In this document: piece by piece, positions 24,991-39,461 of the stretch
Numbering within the stretch: position 1 is the first letter of the stretch
Layout: each line of letters opens with the position of its first letter
From: Rhyzopertha dominica
Taxonomy: Eukaryota; Arthropoda; Insecta; Coleoptera; Bostrichidae
Assembly (NCBI GenBank): GCA_025024175.1
Contig: QCXZ01000086.1
Location: 1,550,001 to 1,614,000, forward strand
Length of the DNA: 64,000 bases
Reading direction: 5' to 3'
Notes under the pieces: generated by a model
What the model was told of the DNA's origin: nothing
The model's input: only the letters and a program-made list of their open reading frames with translations
Database searches by the model: none
Translations under genes and position numbers: made by a program

Positions 24991-27803
24991 GTCAGATAGG
25001 TCCCCAGTAATTAATTCCGTCTCATTTCAATACCGTTATCGGTCATTGTAACTCAGACCGACCGTATTTGCTCTATTTTGTCTCGGTCAGTACAGTCCCA
25101 CAAAGCGGTCGTTCTAGAAACATTCATATCTTTCATTTGCATTCCAATTTTGCATTCGCTCTAAAAGTGGCATTTCCATAACGGCTTTCGCCATATCATA
25201 TTTGCTATACATGTCGTAGTACTGCAGCAGAAGCCTGCTGTTTCGCATTCGGTATCTGGCACGTGTATTTTTAATATCATGTCTTGCCCCTGACGGAACA
25301 ACGAACTGATATCTGCTGAAATCAAATACAAATATGATGCTTTTATTATTTCATCTGTTCCGTTTCGCGATATCTGTCTTTTGGTAGCTTCAAAACGATA
25401 ATGTCGATTTTTAGTTAGGAATCAGGTTTTATCTAGCAATTCAGAAGAATTGACTTTGTTAGATGGACAAGTGACTTTTTAATGTACCTTCCCACACAGA
25501 GTCAAGGTATAGTAAGTGTGGATGTACCTTATTGAGAGGAGAAAGAATGGAAATCTTCTAATTTCCTAGGGACTGTGCGTTTTAAAAAAATGTTTCAGAA
25601 AAAAGTTATAGGGTGACAAAAAGTCAATCTCCTTATGTGAAGAGCTTTGAAAAACACTAAGGAAGTTATATTGCCTAAGTAGTACTGAATGTTTGTGAAA
25701 GTTAGTGGCTATCAAAACAACAGATAATAAATAATCTTCCATAAGGGCTCGCTCTTCGAGGTAGACCTCATAGTTAAATTCAAAGTTCTAAATCTAAGTG
25801 GTTTGATAGCGCAACAAAATATCTTATTATAAACAAGAAAATAGTACTAAAGCTACCGACGACTAAGTTTTGTTTGCGAGCTTATGTACACATACTGTGG
25901 CTGTCTAATAAAATATCGCTTCTGTAAATTTCTAGTGAGTAAGTTGTAGATTACCTACTTTACTCGTGTCCTTACTCACCTCATATTATAAACCGTAATC
26001 GGGAACTAGCAGGTCGTAAGCGGCTGCAGTTATTTCAGCAAGCGGAATTTCGGAAGGAGAATGCAAGCAGTAAATAAAACGTATAAAGTGGGTAACACTT
26101 TATATTACGAATACGTTTTGTTATTCATACGAGGTTATATTCCACTGCATCGCGTGAAGTGTTTATACAGCCCAGCTCAAGTGATTTACATTTCTTTGTT
26201 TTAGGTGCAAGTGTACATAGCTATCTTGCAGGAACGCGGAACTAATGGTATATTTCATTTCTGTAAGAAAGGGTATGTGTAGCAATTCCCGACGCGGCAC
26301 GTTAGGTTTCCAAATATAACCTCAGGTGTTTCCGCGGCCTTGGTATAAATAACACAGGGTAGAAGAGACATATAGTCCTAATCTTAGATCTACCCTTAAA
26401 TGCTTCAACCGAAATTGAAATATGACGTTTCGGAATACCGCCGCGGGCTTCAAGAGGGATGTGACCCACCCTGGTTTGAGACTCTTAGCAGGATTAAAAA
26501 AACCGCACCAGGAGTGCGGGATCGGCTGCCCCAATTACGTTTTATTTTGGCAATTAATCCATTATTTTGCTGCATCGCCCAATCCATTTGTTTTGAAAGC
26601 AACGATATACAAAGTGGAAGCGCTAACTAATCAATCAAAAAGTTCGAACACGGGCGAAGTTAATGTGAATTATTGCATTTTAATTCAGGTTAAACGTACT
26701 CATATTCGTCTGGATACAGTATCAGCATAACCCTACAAAAAGGCAGTTGAGTACTACAATTTAAAAATTGAACGATGACTTTCACTAAGCTGGTCTAAAA
26801 ATCGCTTTATTGCAATTGTATATTCGATCAATATATATTATTTTCTCCACTTGACGCAAAATCTTCTTATTCATCAATTGACAGATTTATAATTAGTATA
26901 AATATGAATACGATGTTGTTGTAACAAGCGCTCCGAAGTTTTTTCAGTAAATTTTGAAAAGCAAAGTACACACAAACGATAGTTTTTTTGTTGTTTAGTA
27001 CCACAACACTAATTTTTAAGAAATATGGCTTCTATATTCTATATTGGCGAAACATCCATAGACTCTAAGCATTTCAGGTAGCAAGTTAAAAACTGTTTCT
27101 GCAATTTCTGTAAGGAATCCATAAGATATAAATGCTGCAGCAGCAGTAACACTATTCTTTGAACGAGAATTCGGAATCAAATAAACGCACATATTAGAAT
27201 CCCTGGCTAACAGCGTTCACGAATTGTTCAAACAAACCAGTGAGTCCCAGTGAGTTGACCGAATCCACTTAGCGATGCCCTTTGAGAAGACATGTCGACC
27301 CGTACTGCACCAGGGGTTTGTTGAAGTCAGGAATTGTAGTTGCATAATTGATTTAATAAGTTCTGAATAGATTTCGGAACTGTTCAGTGAAATCACTTCC
27401 ACGAAAGCGAAGCAAACTTTACCCATTCAGTTAGAACTTATATTGATTTTACCATGTTCATTATAGTACAACGGCAGATAACGGTTGGCAGATCGGCCTC
27501 TGTTTGATTGAATGTTAAGTTGCTGCGAATAGTTATACGATTGGTGGGGTGGCGACAAATCAGTCGCATTAAACCGCAGTAAACACGACCAGAGTAATTA
27601 TAGAACAATATTCTATTACATTTTAGGTAGCAAACAAATAGAATACAAAGTTTATTATTATTACTATTATTCGTTCTATATGAGTTTTAAACAAAAATCA
27701 TTTCCCTAATTTGTTGTATATCTATTATTAAATATGGATAAAATTGTGAACAAATACTGTTCCATTTCTGCTCTGGGTATATTTGTGTCGTTTGTTGTGT
27801 TTC
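24991..27803. other. Noncoding stretch, no gene recognised
   Basis: AT-rich with a slightly GC-richer part at 26.28-26.56 kb where overlapping frames are open on both strands (26400-26730 plus, 26322-26534 minus). None is recognised. Confidence 0.5.
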
Positions 27804-27864
27804 CTCCCAGGAAACAAATTTAACATATAACTTGATATTTTCTTTAAAAAGCCTTTCCTGGGAG
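27804..27864. repeat. Inverted repeat with 11-bp perfect arms
   Basis: Arms CTCCCAGGAAA (27804-27814) and TTTCCTGGGAG (27854-27864) pair perfectly around a 39-base AT-rich loop. It could be a small hairpin or the remains of a foldback element. No promoter or coding context is seen. Confidence 0.6.
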
Positions 27865-30612
27865 TGTTCTGGCGTATTAGTGCATTTATTGGATGGTACA
27901 AACGCGCATATGAAGTATTATTTATTTGCTAGAACAATATGAGGAAAAGTCTAAATCTGCTTGATATGCACATAACTCAGAGCGTTCCACGAGTATTGGT
28001 ACTGACATTGTGTTCAAATATGCAGCACTAACTGTCATGTTATGAAATTACCTATACAATGAGCACAGTATTGCGAGAGTAAGATGTATTTTCTTCATTT
28101 TGAGCTGTATTTAGAAAGGGTGCAGCCCCACAAAACCCTTTCCCTAAAGTTCGACACAAATTTAACTTTGTACGGAAGGTTTACAAAAGAAATATTAGGA
28201 TTGTGTTCTCAGAGAAGTAAAAACTTAAAGAAAGATGACCACGAAATTCAATTTCAGCAACAAATGCTCAATAAATACGTCTTTTTTTATATTAGTGTTA
28301 ACAGTATAACATATTTTGTAAATTGTATAGAAAGGTAACATGCTGTACTTTGTTGTTGGTAGAATCTCAGATTTAATATCTGCAGCAGTATAAGCATCCA
28401 TATAGTGCTGGTGTAGGTTCACACGACTTCCACTTGACCCTTAAGCTGAAAAAGAGCCTGAGAACTGGGGGTATAACAGAGAATAAGTTCTTTGCTGTGA
28501 GTATGGATGTAGGCCATCGATTTAAGTATGTACATGGTTGGAAGCCAATTCTACTTGACAAAAATAAGAATAAGTTAGTGTGTTTGTTAAAGTAAGCAGA
28601 ATAAATGTAAAATATTGTATAAGAACAGTCATTTACGTAAACGCAGCTGATGACGACAATGGTTAAAGACGACGAAACACCCGAAGCATGAGTTGGCAAT
28701 GGAAAATTCCCGCGGTTGCGACAGTCTGAAGGCAACTGCACCCTTGAGGGTGGTTAACAAGCGGTTAAGACCAAAGTCAAATTTCCAACTTTTCCTTTCT
28801 TTGCCGCGCTTGGAAATATTACTCATCTCAAGATACGAAAACGTTCCTATTGAGTGCGCCACGTTTCAGCGGTCCATTGTTTAACTCGGCTGCCACTTAC
28901 CGAGTTTAATGAGACGAAATAAACAAAACTTTTCATTTGCCGTCTGGAATTAAGCTCAAATTCATCTCCCCACCACTCCGTTGCCTTTATTTCATTAAAA
29001 GTGAATACATGAGATACAGCGATTTATATTCACCACCTTTTATTAAGGAGAAAAGCCCCTGACATCTGGATTCGGACAGTTATTTCAACCCCCCAGGAAC
29101 GGGGGAAATTATTAATTGTTCTCAAGACACTGGCGTCGCACTCTCATCAAATTTTATGTAAATTAAACGAAGTAGTTGGGTTACGACTCTGGCGATGTAA
29201 TTCGAAATCGAAGCACATTAGCATACATAGTCTCTGCTATTCCGTACGTGTACTGATGCCCAAGTAGCGCTTGGAATGCAAGACGGAATAAGTTACCTTC
29301 ACTCCGAGCCATCTCGCTCAACTTCGAAAACGAAAAAGCACCAAACGAAACGCTTTCCCGCTACGCGCGGCAATACATTTGCAAACACAACCGATGCCAT
29401 TACAATTAAGCGCCTAAAATGATAATGACTGCGAACTCCGGTGCTGAATTCCTTTCCATTTTAATGTTTTTTATTTCAATTTTATATATTTTTGCCATTT
29501 TATGACAAATATCAAGTGTATTTGCAATTATAGAAACATTCCTAGTATACAGGAAGACAATACTAAAATTAAAAAAGCACTCTAACAGAATATTATAAGA
29601 NACACTAAAATTATTGTTGCTGATATTTTCAGAAAGCGATGTAAAATAGTCCTTATTTCATCCTATTTATTTATGAACATTCTGAATTATTACAGTCATT
29701 ATGAAACTGTATGCTAGAAAGCTCATTCTAATATACTAGAGCAAAGTAGGAAAGCTATTGTTCCTTTACAAACAAAAATCAATGTTAATTGTTCTGCAGC
29801 TTTATATAGAATGTATATATTTTGCAATAATGCTTTTGCTCCATTTGTTTTTTCAATAAATAACTTTAACTTTATATAAGCAAATTTGATTGATAAAACC
29901 TACATAATACTTTAGTAAATAATTATTAATCCCTAAAAGTCTATAATTTCGTTTACTACGACAAAGACCTAGAAATTGTCACACCTTTAAGTTTAGAATA
30001 CGACGGAGCGACTACGTACCAATAATTCTGATGAGGTGTTACAGATAACATCTCGATTAATAACCGAAGTATTTGTGGAACGAGGAGCGCTGAAATTTAA
30101 GCTTATCTCGGCAGCTCTAGGCGACTGTTTTATATCATTTGAATTTCTCTCTGCCGTTTAGTAGTTACCATGGTTTCTCCTGGAGGCTGCAGGTATTTTT
30201 AAGGCATTTCCGTTGCTTTTAAAGTCAGATAGGGATTACCAAGTGCTCGTTGCTTACATTATATCAGGCGTGCTTGGTATTTTGCTGATAAAAGGACTAA
30301 GGGTTTTTTGCTTGCTTTTTACTCGTAGCTCGCATATAGATTTCGCCGTGGAGGCTTATAATATAAAGACGGATAGATCGCGTAATGCCTTTTTTGCGCT
30401 GGCAAAAGATCACTTGTTGAAGTCATACGCTCGCCGAAACCAATTTAAAGAGATTTTTATATCAATGGTACAGACAAGTTCTTTAATCTTTGATGGCGTA
30501 TAGGTCCAATATTATTTTGAACACACTAAAATTAATAAGTACCTGCGTTTACATTTGTTGAGATAGCAAATTTTTGCCACACGTTTCATCACTTTCTAAC
30601 TAACTAACTTAT
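27865..30612. other. Noncoding stretch with CpG-bearing block
   Basis: A frame without an ATG at 28374-28594 (plus) is open but unrecognised. 28650-29440 is CpG-bearing and may contain conserved noncoding elements (see findings). Two sites resemble parts of a hammerhead core (28647-28678 and 30028-30058) but do not complete it. One isolated N lies at 29601. Confidence 0.4.
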
Positions 30613-30798
30613 GTGAATTTGTACAGAATCTGTCAAGTGCACTTGACATGGTTTCAGGTTGACGTAGTTTATGCGAATATGTCTAAAGCTTTTGATGTTC
30701 CCTTAAGCAAACTCGATGCCATAAATCTACGTAATAATTTGGTAAAATTAGTAAGCAACTTTTATCAAGTATCCAATTCGATGCGTGAGATTAATTAA
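30613..30798 (+). pseudogene. Jockey-type LINE RT fragment
   Basis: The frame contains FQVDVVYANMSKAFDVPLSK (from 30652), which matches jockey-type RT motif A (QVDVxYxDxSKAFDxVxH). It is followed by about 35 residues of in-frame sequence resembling the segment up to the next motif. The catalytic aspartate position in motif A is asparagine (YANMSKAFD), and nothing recognisable follows the stop at 30796. It is a short, dead fragment of an ORF2. Confidence 0.65.
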
Positions 30799-33700
30799 CT
30801 GCTAATAATAATAAGGTATCATTATTATTATTTCACAGTTCACTGTTCAGCCGAAAAACAGGCACGAAATTTCTCGACAACATCCGTCATAATAAATATG
30901 CATAAGCAGGTAATTTAGAATGCGACGGGAAACAAAAAATATATTCCAGTTGATCGCTCGACTTTAGGCCAACAAAATGGAAAAAAATGTAGACGTTTTA
31001 ACCCAAATGACACTCCGAGGACGCTGCTTCAGGCGCCCCAGGTTGTTTCATTTCCCATAGGCCGAATACTATAGAAAACGGGGCTGAATGTCGGACGCAG
31101 CAGAGCCCGCTAATATGTGCTTTGCCAAACTTTTTTGATACTCTTTCCGACTGGGTATATCTCACTCGACTAGGAATCTCCGAGGTTTTCTCTGAACGCT
31201 TTACGATTGTTCCAGTTTCACCTGACCACTAATTTGGAAACTGCATCACGATTGGTCTACATCATCGATCCATAATTATTGTGCAATGTTGGATTCGCAA
31301 AGAAAATAGATTATTTCAAGTCTAATTGATAAACAAGGGTAATAAACATCATGTTTCGACCTTACCAAGGTTATCCCCAGCTAAATAATAAAATATACTC
31401 CAGAGGAAAATAGAACTCATGTCAAACTATCTCACCTTACACTTGCAAACACCTGTAGATGGTTGAAGGAGTAAATAAAAGTCCTGAAGTGACTGGATCT
31501 TGAAGCTGAAAACTTAAATTTACGAGAATGAAATGTTACCATTAGAAAGACAGTACAAACAGCATGTGAGTGCTTTTGAAAAACAAATTGCATTTGGCAG
31601 ATTAAAACTGAATGACACCTATAAATAGTAGTACTGTTCACGAGATGTGTATCCCAAATGGTGATAAGTTTGTCAGTAGTTTGTGCAAATTTGGACAATT
31701 TATCTGAAGATCTCTTTGTTATTACCCAGGCATACAATTTATAGAACAAGTCAAAAAGAAAAGGGAAAAGAAAGAAGAGAATGCAGTTGTAATTTTTGCA
31801 ACAGGAGAGAGAAGAAGAACCATTATACCAATTAATGTACTTTTATTGAAATGCTTAATTTCTAATCTTNCATGCATACTGTTAAGTGTTTGGAATAAAT
31901 ATTTTCAGAAACCGCTACNTAATTAAAAACATTGTATTATTTATCCTGTTGAGTGGATAACTCCAAATTTGTTTGATGACTGTCATCGAAATTTGTCAAT
32001 TGCTAAGAGAGGTAATGATTTCATCTGATATAGATTTATCTAATGTTTTGCTAGCTTCTAAATAATTGTTAAATTTTACCACGTTACTTAGATATGTAAA
32101 TTTCGTAACGAAATTAACTGAAGATGGGCACTTAGTATCTAAAGGCGCTTTGTACGTCATAAAATTGATCATGTGTTTTATAATATATTTACTAGTCTGT
32201 GTATAGAGCTACTAAACATATACTTGCTATTTTGTAGTGCTCCGTTTTTTCTTCTAACGCATGAATTGAATATAAAGTTATACTTAGTAGTTCCTTTCCC
32301 TTCCACTCTTAACTGATTGGATTTGTCTATTTTATTGCGTAAAAACACTTTTACAGAAACAGACGTCATATTAGCAAGTGCTCCTAAAACTGATTTCAGT
32401 ATCATAAGGGATGATCTGTCTCCATTAACAGATATAAGAAATTCTCTCTGTTACAACGAAAATGAACACGAAAAGACTACTAGGGAAATATCTTTAGCTT
32501 AAAGGCTTTAAGTTCAGCTTGCGGAAGTTCTGGAACTGCGATTTATCAAACAGAATAGTAAAGTGCAACACAAATTATTCGAGATTATTTCCTACTAAAT
32601 GGAAATAAAGTAATTTTCTCTTGGGACCTTGCCTAGATATACCAAAATGTTTTGGAAGTTTTATACAAACAGTGCAAGTTAATTGAATGGTAAAGAATGT
32701 GGCAATAAATTTCTTGTTGTGGCTTAGTTGTCCAAACTTACTTAATAGTTCAAGTCATAAAACCAAGGGCGCAGTAGAATTTGATAATGAATAGAAGCAG
32801 TGTTGCCCGCAAATTTTGTTTGTATTTGTCTCTTCAATATTCAGCGATATGACTATAAATAAGTGGTTCGTATTTCTCTTTGTAACCCTCTATATAAGAA
32901 AATTTTAGTTTATGAGGAAAAAATGAAAGTACCCTACGTAGACGCCTTGTACATGAGAGATAACAGATTTTAATTTTATAAAATCTTATCAAATTTTTTA
33001 AGGCTACAAATGCTTTTACGACCCGACTTAAAAGCAGGGAAATTTCTTAACAAAAAATAGCCAAGGAAAACCCTGAAATATGGCTGTGCTGGAATTATAG
33101 ATATGAAATGTAATTGGCTGTAACAGTGAGATATAATTCCCATATCCGAATGCTTGCTGCCTTATGCCAGAGGTTTTGATTTACTGCTGGAAAAGGCACT
33201 TCCAAAGTCCAGCAGCAATGACACGTTTCGAATACACATCGCATGTTATGCCGTTTTAAAAACGTGATGTTTTCAGTTATGCTCACATCAAAAACATGTG
33301 AACTGTATACATTTTCTGCCTTCAATAATACACTACAGCGGAGTTTCATGCTTGCGGCCCTGCCAGTTTTAATATTAATGAACGGAAAGCGTGCTAAAAC
33401 ATTCTCAGGTAGACGAATGGGAAATTGTGGCACAGATATGACACACATTGTGCATAGGGATGTTATCTGCACCAGCATTATAAATTTCATCTAGTTAGCC
33501 ATTTGTTCTTTTAATGAAGTAATTACCGTCTTTCCGGTGCGCATGCTAAATNTATTGCGCAATTATTACACACATAATTCTAGTTTTGAACCAAAGCGAC
33601 CTTGTCATTTACATTCTTGCATATTATGAGAACCACACAATTTATTAAATACTCCAATGCAGGAATAATTATTCAGCTTCATCCTCTGACAGTAGACAGG

Positions 33701-36700
33701 GAATATCCTACTTCACGCATTCGAATGATTCAGTCCTAAACCGATTGTAATTGCTTCGTTGTAATTCCACTTTCTGCGATTGAGCAAGCTTTTCCACCAA
33801 GTAAAACATATTTAAAGCAAATCCGGCAATTCAACGATGTTCCGTTGTACATCCCCTAATAAGGATCCCCTGGGATACGTTCGACAAAATGCTCGTTGAT
33901 GTGGAAGTAGCTACTGTTTGCTGTTTGTGCTGATTGAGGACACTAAATCGGGTGAAACGTCTATCAAATGTAAGCGCCTGTATGAACTCGTGGTATTTGG
34001 CAATACGAAATTAGACAATCGATTTAAATGGAACCATCAAAGCCATTAGGCCCATTTACTAGTAGATTGGGCTGCACGTTAAACGCCTACCCCCTAAAAC
34101 AAAATGATGAGTACACCTTTATTCTCCTAAAAAGTAACTAACTTTCCTCTTTCGTTGAGAGATGGTGCCTTCTTCTTTTCGTTTCTGTTGGAATGCAAAA
34201 ATGATCCAATATCTAATAACTCTGATTATACATATATAACTGGAAGTGTCTGAAGCTATAAATTCAATTTTAAATAAATCTAAATGATGGAGACTTTGTT
34301 TAATTCAAAATTAAAGGATTTGTTAGATGGAGTTGAGTTTTGCTCGTAATTGTATTCTAAATATGCTTTCTTTTCAATTTTTATAACTGTGTTTAAAAAA
34401 ATTGTGTGCTTTTTATACTCCTGCTAGTCGACTTGCGACTTAGACGTTTTGTACTTTTATACACGCTATCTACCAATTTCAACATAAATTTAATATTATC
34501 CTTGTGTCATACAGCCACGTTTTAAAGGGAGAGTTTTTGCCAAACAGTAGCAAAATATTAATATTTGTGTCTGTAATAAAATTCCAACAATAGCAAAGTC
34601 AACCATGAACTAAGGATAATCAAAATTTTTATAATCTCTACNGGTTTTAAACAACAATGGAGCCGTGTTTTTTTCTCAACTTTAATGTAACACTACTGAT
34701 ACAATGTTTTACTCCATGAACCCGTTACATTTGTTAGAAAATTATGCTGGAATCTCTTTATTTTGTGTTAGATCCACCAAATATGGGAACGAATAATTCA
34801 GTCGATATTTACTTTTATTCAATTTGTTTTGCATAATGTATTCCAGTAAAGCTCTGAACAGATATTTGTACCCGACCATCAAATCGCTACAAACTAACAC
34901 AGCGCTGTAAACTGAGTGATTAGTTTAAATAATTGCCACTTGAATAGAGCTAGTTTGTACAATGAATGTAAACGTATGCAAAATGTTTAGATTTGCATGT
35001 TATCGCGTATGCCAGGTGTTTCCAAAACTATGCCCTATCAGTTTGGACAAGTTTGAAGCTTCGCTATAAGTCTCCGGTACTGCTACACCAATGGTCAACT
35101 TCTTTTTCCAATTCCTGGAAGATTTGAAGCAAAAATACTGTTATTGAAAACCAGGCGATGTTGCATACATTTGTACCGCTGTTTTGTTATCAATGTCATG
35201 CATGGAAAAAGTATGTCAGCACCTACAAATTTCGAGGTCTTGTTACATGGCAAATAGATTCAATAATTTCTCTCCAAACGTAACGCAAAAATGTTAAAAG
35301 CGAAAATCTTTCATTATCGGTATATAAATTTGTTTCCTTCACGGCCGCAAATCAGGACAGGTGTTCAGGTAAGATACACGTGATTTTAAGGACAACCAGA
35401 AGCAATCAGCGATAACAGGTCGATATGTACGACTTGTACTGTGCATAATCTGCTTGACAGCCTGACGAGGGTCGAGATGGCACAGCCTCGAATTTCCCAG
35501 ACGCCACTGAAATTTGCCTCTCAAGATCTTGTCTCACTGCTTCGTGTGTATTGTCTCAGTTGTATATTTGAAGCTGCTTCCATCCTCCTTGAGCTGTAGA
35601 TTTATGTGAGGTTTTCAATTACACTGTGTCACCTGACCGTTGATTTTAATTGTACCGGAGCGAGCAACATTGTCACATTTCATTTGAAATTTCTACAAAG
35701 TGGGAGGGTGACGCTGCGAACTCGATTTTCTATCGCGGAGAAGTGAATTCAACCCTTAGGTTGCGGGAATTGAAACACACAAAAATTATTAATCTGAACT
35801 TCCTTCGATGTCAATTCTATTGCCTGTGTTAACACATATTCTTTATTTTCTTCGTTTTCATCAGTTATACACAGTGCCTCGTTATTCTTATAGTAGAGTG
35901 TCTGTTTGTACTCCTTGTTTTTCTTTTCAATTTCAGGCCTTGTTTACGAGATGTTGTTACTTTTGTATTACAGGAATTGGGATTCATTAATACCCAAAAA
36001 CACTAATTTTTTTAATTCGCCATGGAATTAACTGAGGGTTAATAATAATAAGGTTTTGGATGTCGAAATATTAAACTTAATTTAAATAGGCAAGTAGGTA
36101 CAAGAATAGAGAAGGACGATAGAAATGATGGATGTGGTTCTATTGATGGGTAATTTATTTAGCAAACTAATATCTTAATACAACTTTTACCCAGACGTTT
36201 GTCCCACAATTCTACCATATAACTGCAAGTACCCAAAATACGTTTAATTTTACCTAAGATCTCATTTAACTTGAGTGTTCATGGTATAATTTCGTATACA
36301 AACCTACCTAGGAATTTACACATCTCTGGCCTTTAGACCAATTACAAAGATTGGAGCCCGAATAAGTCTAATTTGAATAGCGGTGAAGCAAGCAAATTAA
36401 GCGACCCAAGTGTTTTATGTGCTAGTAAGTAAAGTGTGGTGTGTAAAATAGTAATTAATCGAATTAACGGTGTTCGTTTTACTGTAATTCTCATTGTTTC
36501 TCTATGACAATTTTGTTTATAAGTTTTAACAACCTAGTTGGAAGTTAAATATGTTTAGTTACAGTGGACATAAATGCAGCTCTCGATAAACGCATCAACT
36601 GTGCAAATGGATGTTTTCATTCACTTGCAACCGGCGCAAAGGTATTTTTAAACGAAACGCAAGTTTGTACAGCGAATTTCTAACTGTGTTTGGTTGTTGG

Positions 36701-39059
36701 CATTATCGCCACTCCATTTGCAATGTAAACGACAGATTTGCAGTTGCGTTTGCAAGTGTACCCGTAACGACTTGATTACCCCTCCGGTCTAGTCAGCCAG
36801 CTTTGCATAATCAAAGGTATAATTCGCATGGACCCTGTGCCGTTCCGGTCATCTGCAAAGTTTATTGAGCTGGTGGGTTATCTTCCTCAGTTTGTAAGGC
36901 CATTGGTAAGCAATTGGGGTAATTATTAATCAGGGTCGGCCGCTGCTCGTTTTCGCATGTATCTGGAAAGGCGCGCTTAATCCTCAATGATCTAGTTAGC
37001 TTACTCTTGGGAGGAACGGAGCGGTGGGATTCTTGCGCTAATGAAGAATACCAATTGTTTCGGAGCTCTGCGGCGTATGGAACCTCCGTTTCGGTCCTCA
37101 TTATCATGAAAGTGGCATGATTCAAGTCTATTTAGACCGACTTATTTTGGGGACTCAACAAATCATTTCGCCATACTTGTACCCGAAGAAATAATCCACG
37201 GCACGAATTATTTGAATGCTACATGCCGAGGCAAAAAAATCCGCGCTTGAAATCATTGTTAGTTAAATTGAGAACCCTGGCACCTTTCATGCCTTTTTCG
37301 CACCAAGTAGGCGATCACTTTTCATTGAGGTATCGAGAAATCAATAGGACACTCCTACGTATGGACAGGTATTTTTAGAAAATAGAAAGTTAAGGATCTC
37401 TTTTAAACGTATCCTTCTTGCTTGATACCTATGAGAATGGGCCGTACTCAATTGGAACATGAATACAAATGATTTATTTGAACACATTTACCTGCAACCT
37501 ACTTTCAATTACTACTATTATTCCATATTCAAATTCTATACGCGAAAGAATAGGTGAATTTAATAATAACTAGTCCTCTGCACAGCGTTAATGCTTATAA
37601 TATATTTTATATAATAAATGTTACAGAATTACAGAAGAAAAAGACGTCGATGATATTTCTTTTGATATCGGATAACCCTATCAATTTAGTACAATAATCT
37701 TAATATTGTGCTCCATTTGATTTTATAATTCTTTTTTCAATACTGCTTACTTAATTATTTCAATGTATTAGCTCTTCTATCCGCATTGGCTTTCATAGGT
37801 TCCCCTCAACACGCCGGAAATAAAATTTCGTCCGTTATATTGTGNTTGACGGTGTTATAAAAGTTAGCTCTAATTAAATAACCAACAAGCGTGGGAAAAA
37901 CAATACAACTAGATTACAGGAGCAACACAGCCATATAAACGTTGATCTAACAAAGTTAAAGCCGGAGACCACGTTTCTGCTGTCTTTAATTCACCTCTAT
38001 AGTTGTTTGCTCTTTTTACCCCTATGTTACCTTATTAAACCACTTTATTAGTATTGTTATTACCTGCATCGTAGAAAAACTATCAGATTGATACATCATT
38101 TAAGTTTTCGTCCAGTTGGTTAAAATTTTTCTTGATTTTGAATTATGATATCAAGTCCTACTTTTTGTGTGAACTATGCTTGACTTTAACGCCGCTAAAC
38201 AGATTACAGATTAAAAAAATAATAAATAAATTGAACACTTATCGAAGTAACCCGATTTTTAAACCACAGCGGTTGCTTTCACTAAAACATATTTTATTAT
38301 TTATTTCTTGTGGTCTGATCTTCAGAGAAACAAACCCACCAGAAACGATCATAGGATTTTTAGTAATGTCTCCTATACTTTATATGTCCCTTTTCGCTAA
38401 ATATATGCTTAGGTGGCTTGCGGAACCTAAATATCGATTTCGTCACAGCAGCCAGGAAAAAACGTTTACGCCGACAGTTCCGTTTCTTTTACCGAGCACT
38501 TTTTCTTTTGATTCCCTTACAGAAAACTGTCCTCATTAAGTGCACAGATAATTTGCTAACCGCAATGTGTTATCTGTTTTTGCTGTATCTTCTTGAGTTA
38601 ATACTAATCTATTAACTAGGAAATTCAAAGCCGAAAGTTTATGTTGATAAGAATATTGTGATTCATTGATTATAAACCTTATTGTATATGTATTTTTTCT
38701 ATACACGTCAAACTTTATTTCGTCATTATTTTTTCTTGGAACAAATACGTCTAAAAACTGAAGAAGTCCTTGTTCTTGTTGTGGAACAGGAATTTAAGTT
38801 TTAGGGAACGTTATTAATGTAAAAATGGCGAGAGAAATATTGGTTTTTGTTTCTGAAATCGGTTTCAAATCTACCCGTAAAGCAGGAAAGACTGCCTCTT
38901 CTTTTATTTAAAATTCCCGGTCACGAGATCGCAATAGATATAGAAAAATTAGTTTTAAGTTATGTGAAATTCATGCAGTAATTTCGTTTTTAAATAAGGA
39001 AGATAGGTGTATTGATTCATAAATCTTCTCAGACATGTAAGGAAAAAGAAATTGCGTTT
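30799..39059. other. Long noncoding stretch
   Basis: No gene is recognised in about 8 kb. The longest frames are 33095-33490 minus (131 codons, with a hydrophobic N-terminus but no recognised family; it overlaps the open plus frame 33243-33494) and 38132-38539 plus (135 codons). Both are in AT-rich sequence with no splice or promoter evidence. CpG-bearing patches lie around 31.0-31.2, 33.7-34.1, 35.35-35.55 and 36.6-37.1 kb. Isolated N bases occur at 31870, 31919, 33552, 34642 and 37845. Confidence 0.5.
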
Positions 39060-39383
39060 TTGATAAAGGTTTTAAATGTACTTTACCTTTTGGGAAATCA
39101 CCAGTATATGAAATCAAAGCTGGCATTGAAGATTCCATCATTACCTGGTGTACCTATAGATGTAACGTTAAAATACCTGCAAGTGATTAACAACATTGAT
39201 GAAGTCAAGATTCAAGAATATATTCAATTGACATCTTTATGCATATCCCAGAACTACTTCCAAGTTAACACTTCTAGACAGTCTCTTCCCTTTTCTGGCA
39301 AGTTTATTTGTGGGTCGATTCGAAACAGATTTCAAAAACAAAAACCACTATTAGGCTCACGTATGGTTGCATTACGTCAATGA
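39060..39383 (+). pseudogene. Penelope-like element RT fragment
   Basis: A single open frame carries a central PLE RT segment. VPIDVTLKYL (around 39150-39179) corresponds to the IPxDxTLxxI block after motif A. EYIQLTSLCISQNYFQVN (around 39216-39269) corresponds to the block ending in the conserved NYFxF/N, at the spacing usual for PLEs. The frame continues through RQSLPFSGKF without a recognisable AMGSPLSP motif and stops at 39383. An older frame-broken part may reach back to about 38850. It lacks the catalytic YxDD box, so it is a fragment. The family call rests on these two blocks and their spacing. Confidence 0.6.
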
Positions 39384-39461
39384 AGTTTTTGCCATGTTAC
39401 GCCCTATAAATGCTCATATTAAAAATTAAGATTTAATAAGAAACCTAAAAATGTAATTATA

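Noticed and set aside
28647..28678. CTGATGA followed 20 bases later by GAAAC, resembling a hammerhead core
   Set aside because: The intervening GACGAC words are direct, not inverted, so stem II cannot form. Flanks give no stem I.
33095..33494. 131-codon minus frame with a hydrophobic N-terminus, overlapping an 83-codon plus frame
   Set aside because: No recognised family and no promoter or splice support. The plus frame is equally open, which suggests chance or an unknown relic.
38132..38539. 135-codon plus frame, the longest in the window
   Set aside because: AT-rich composition with no motif or splice context. It is not distinguishable from a chance frame.
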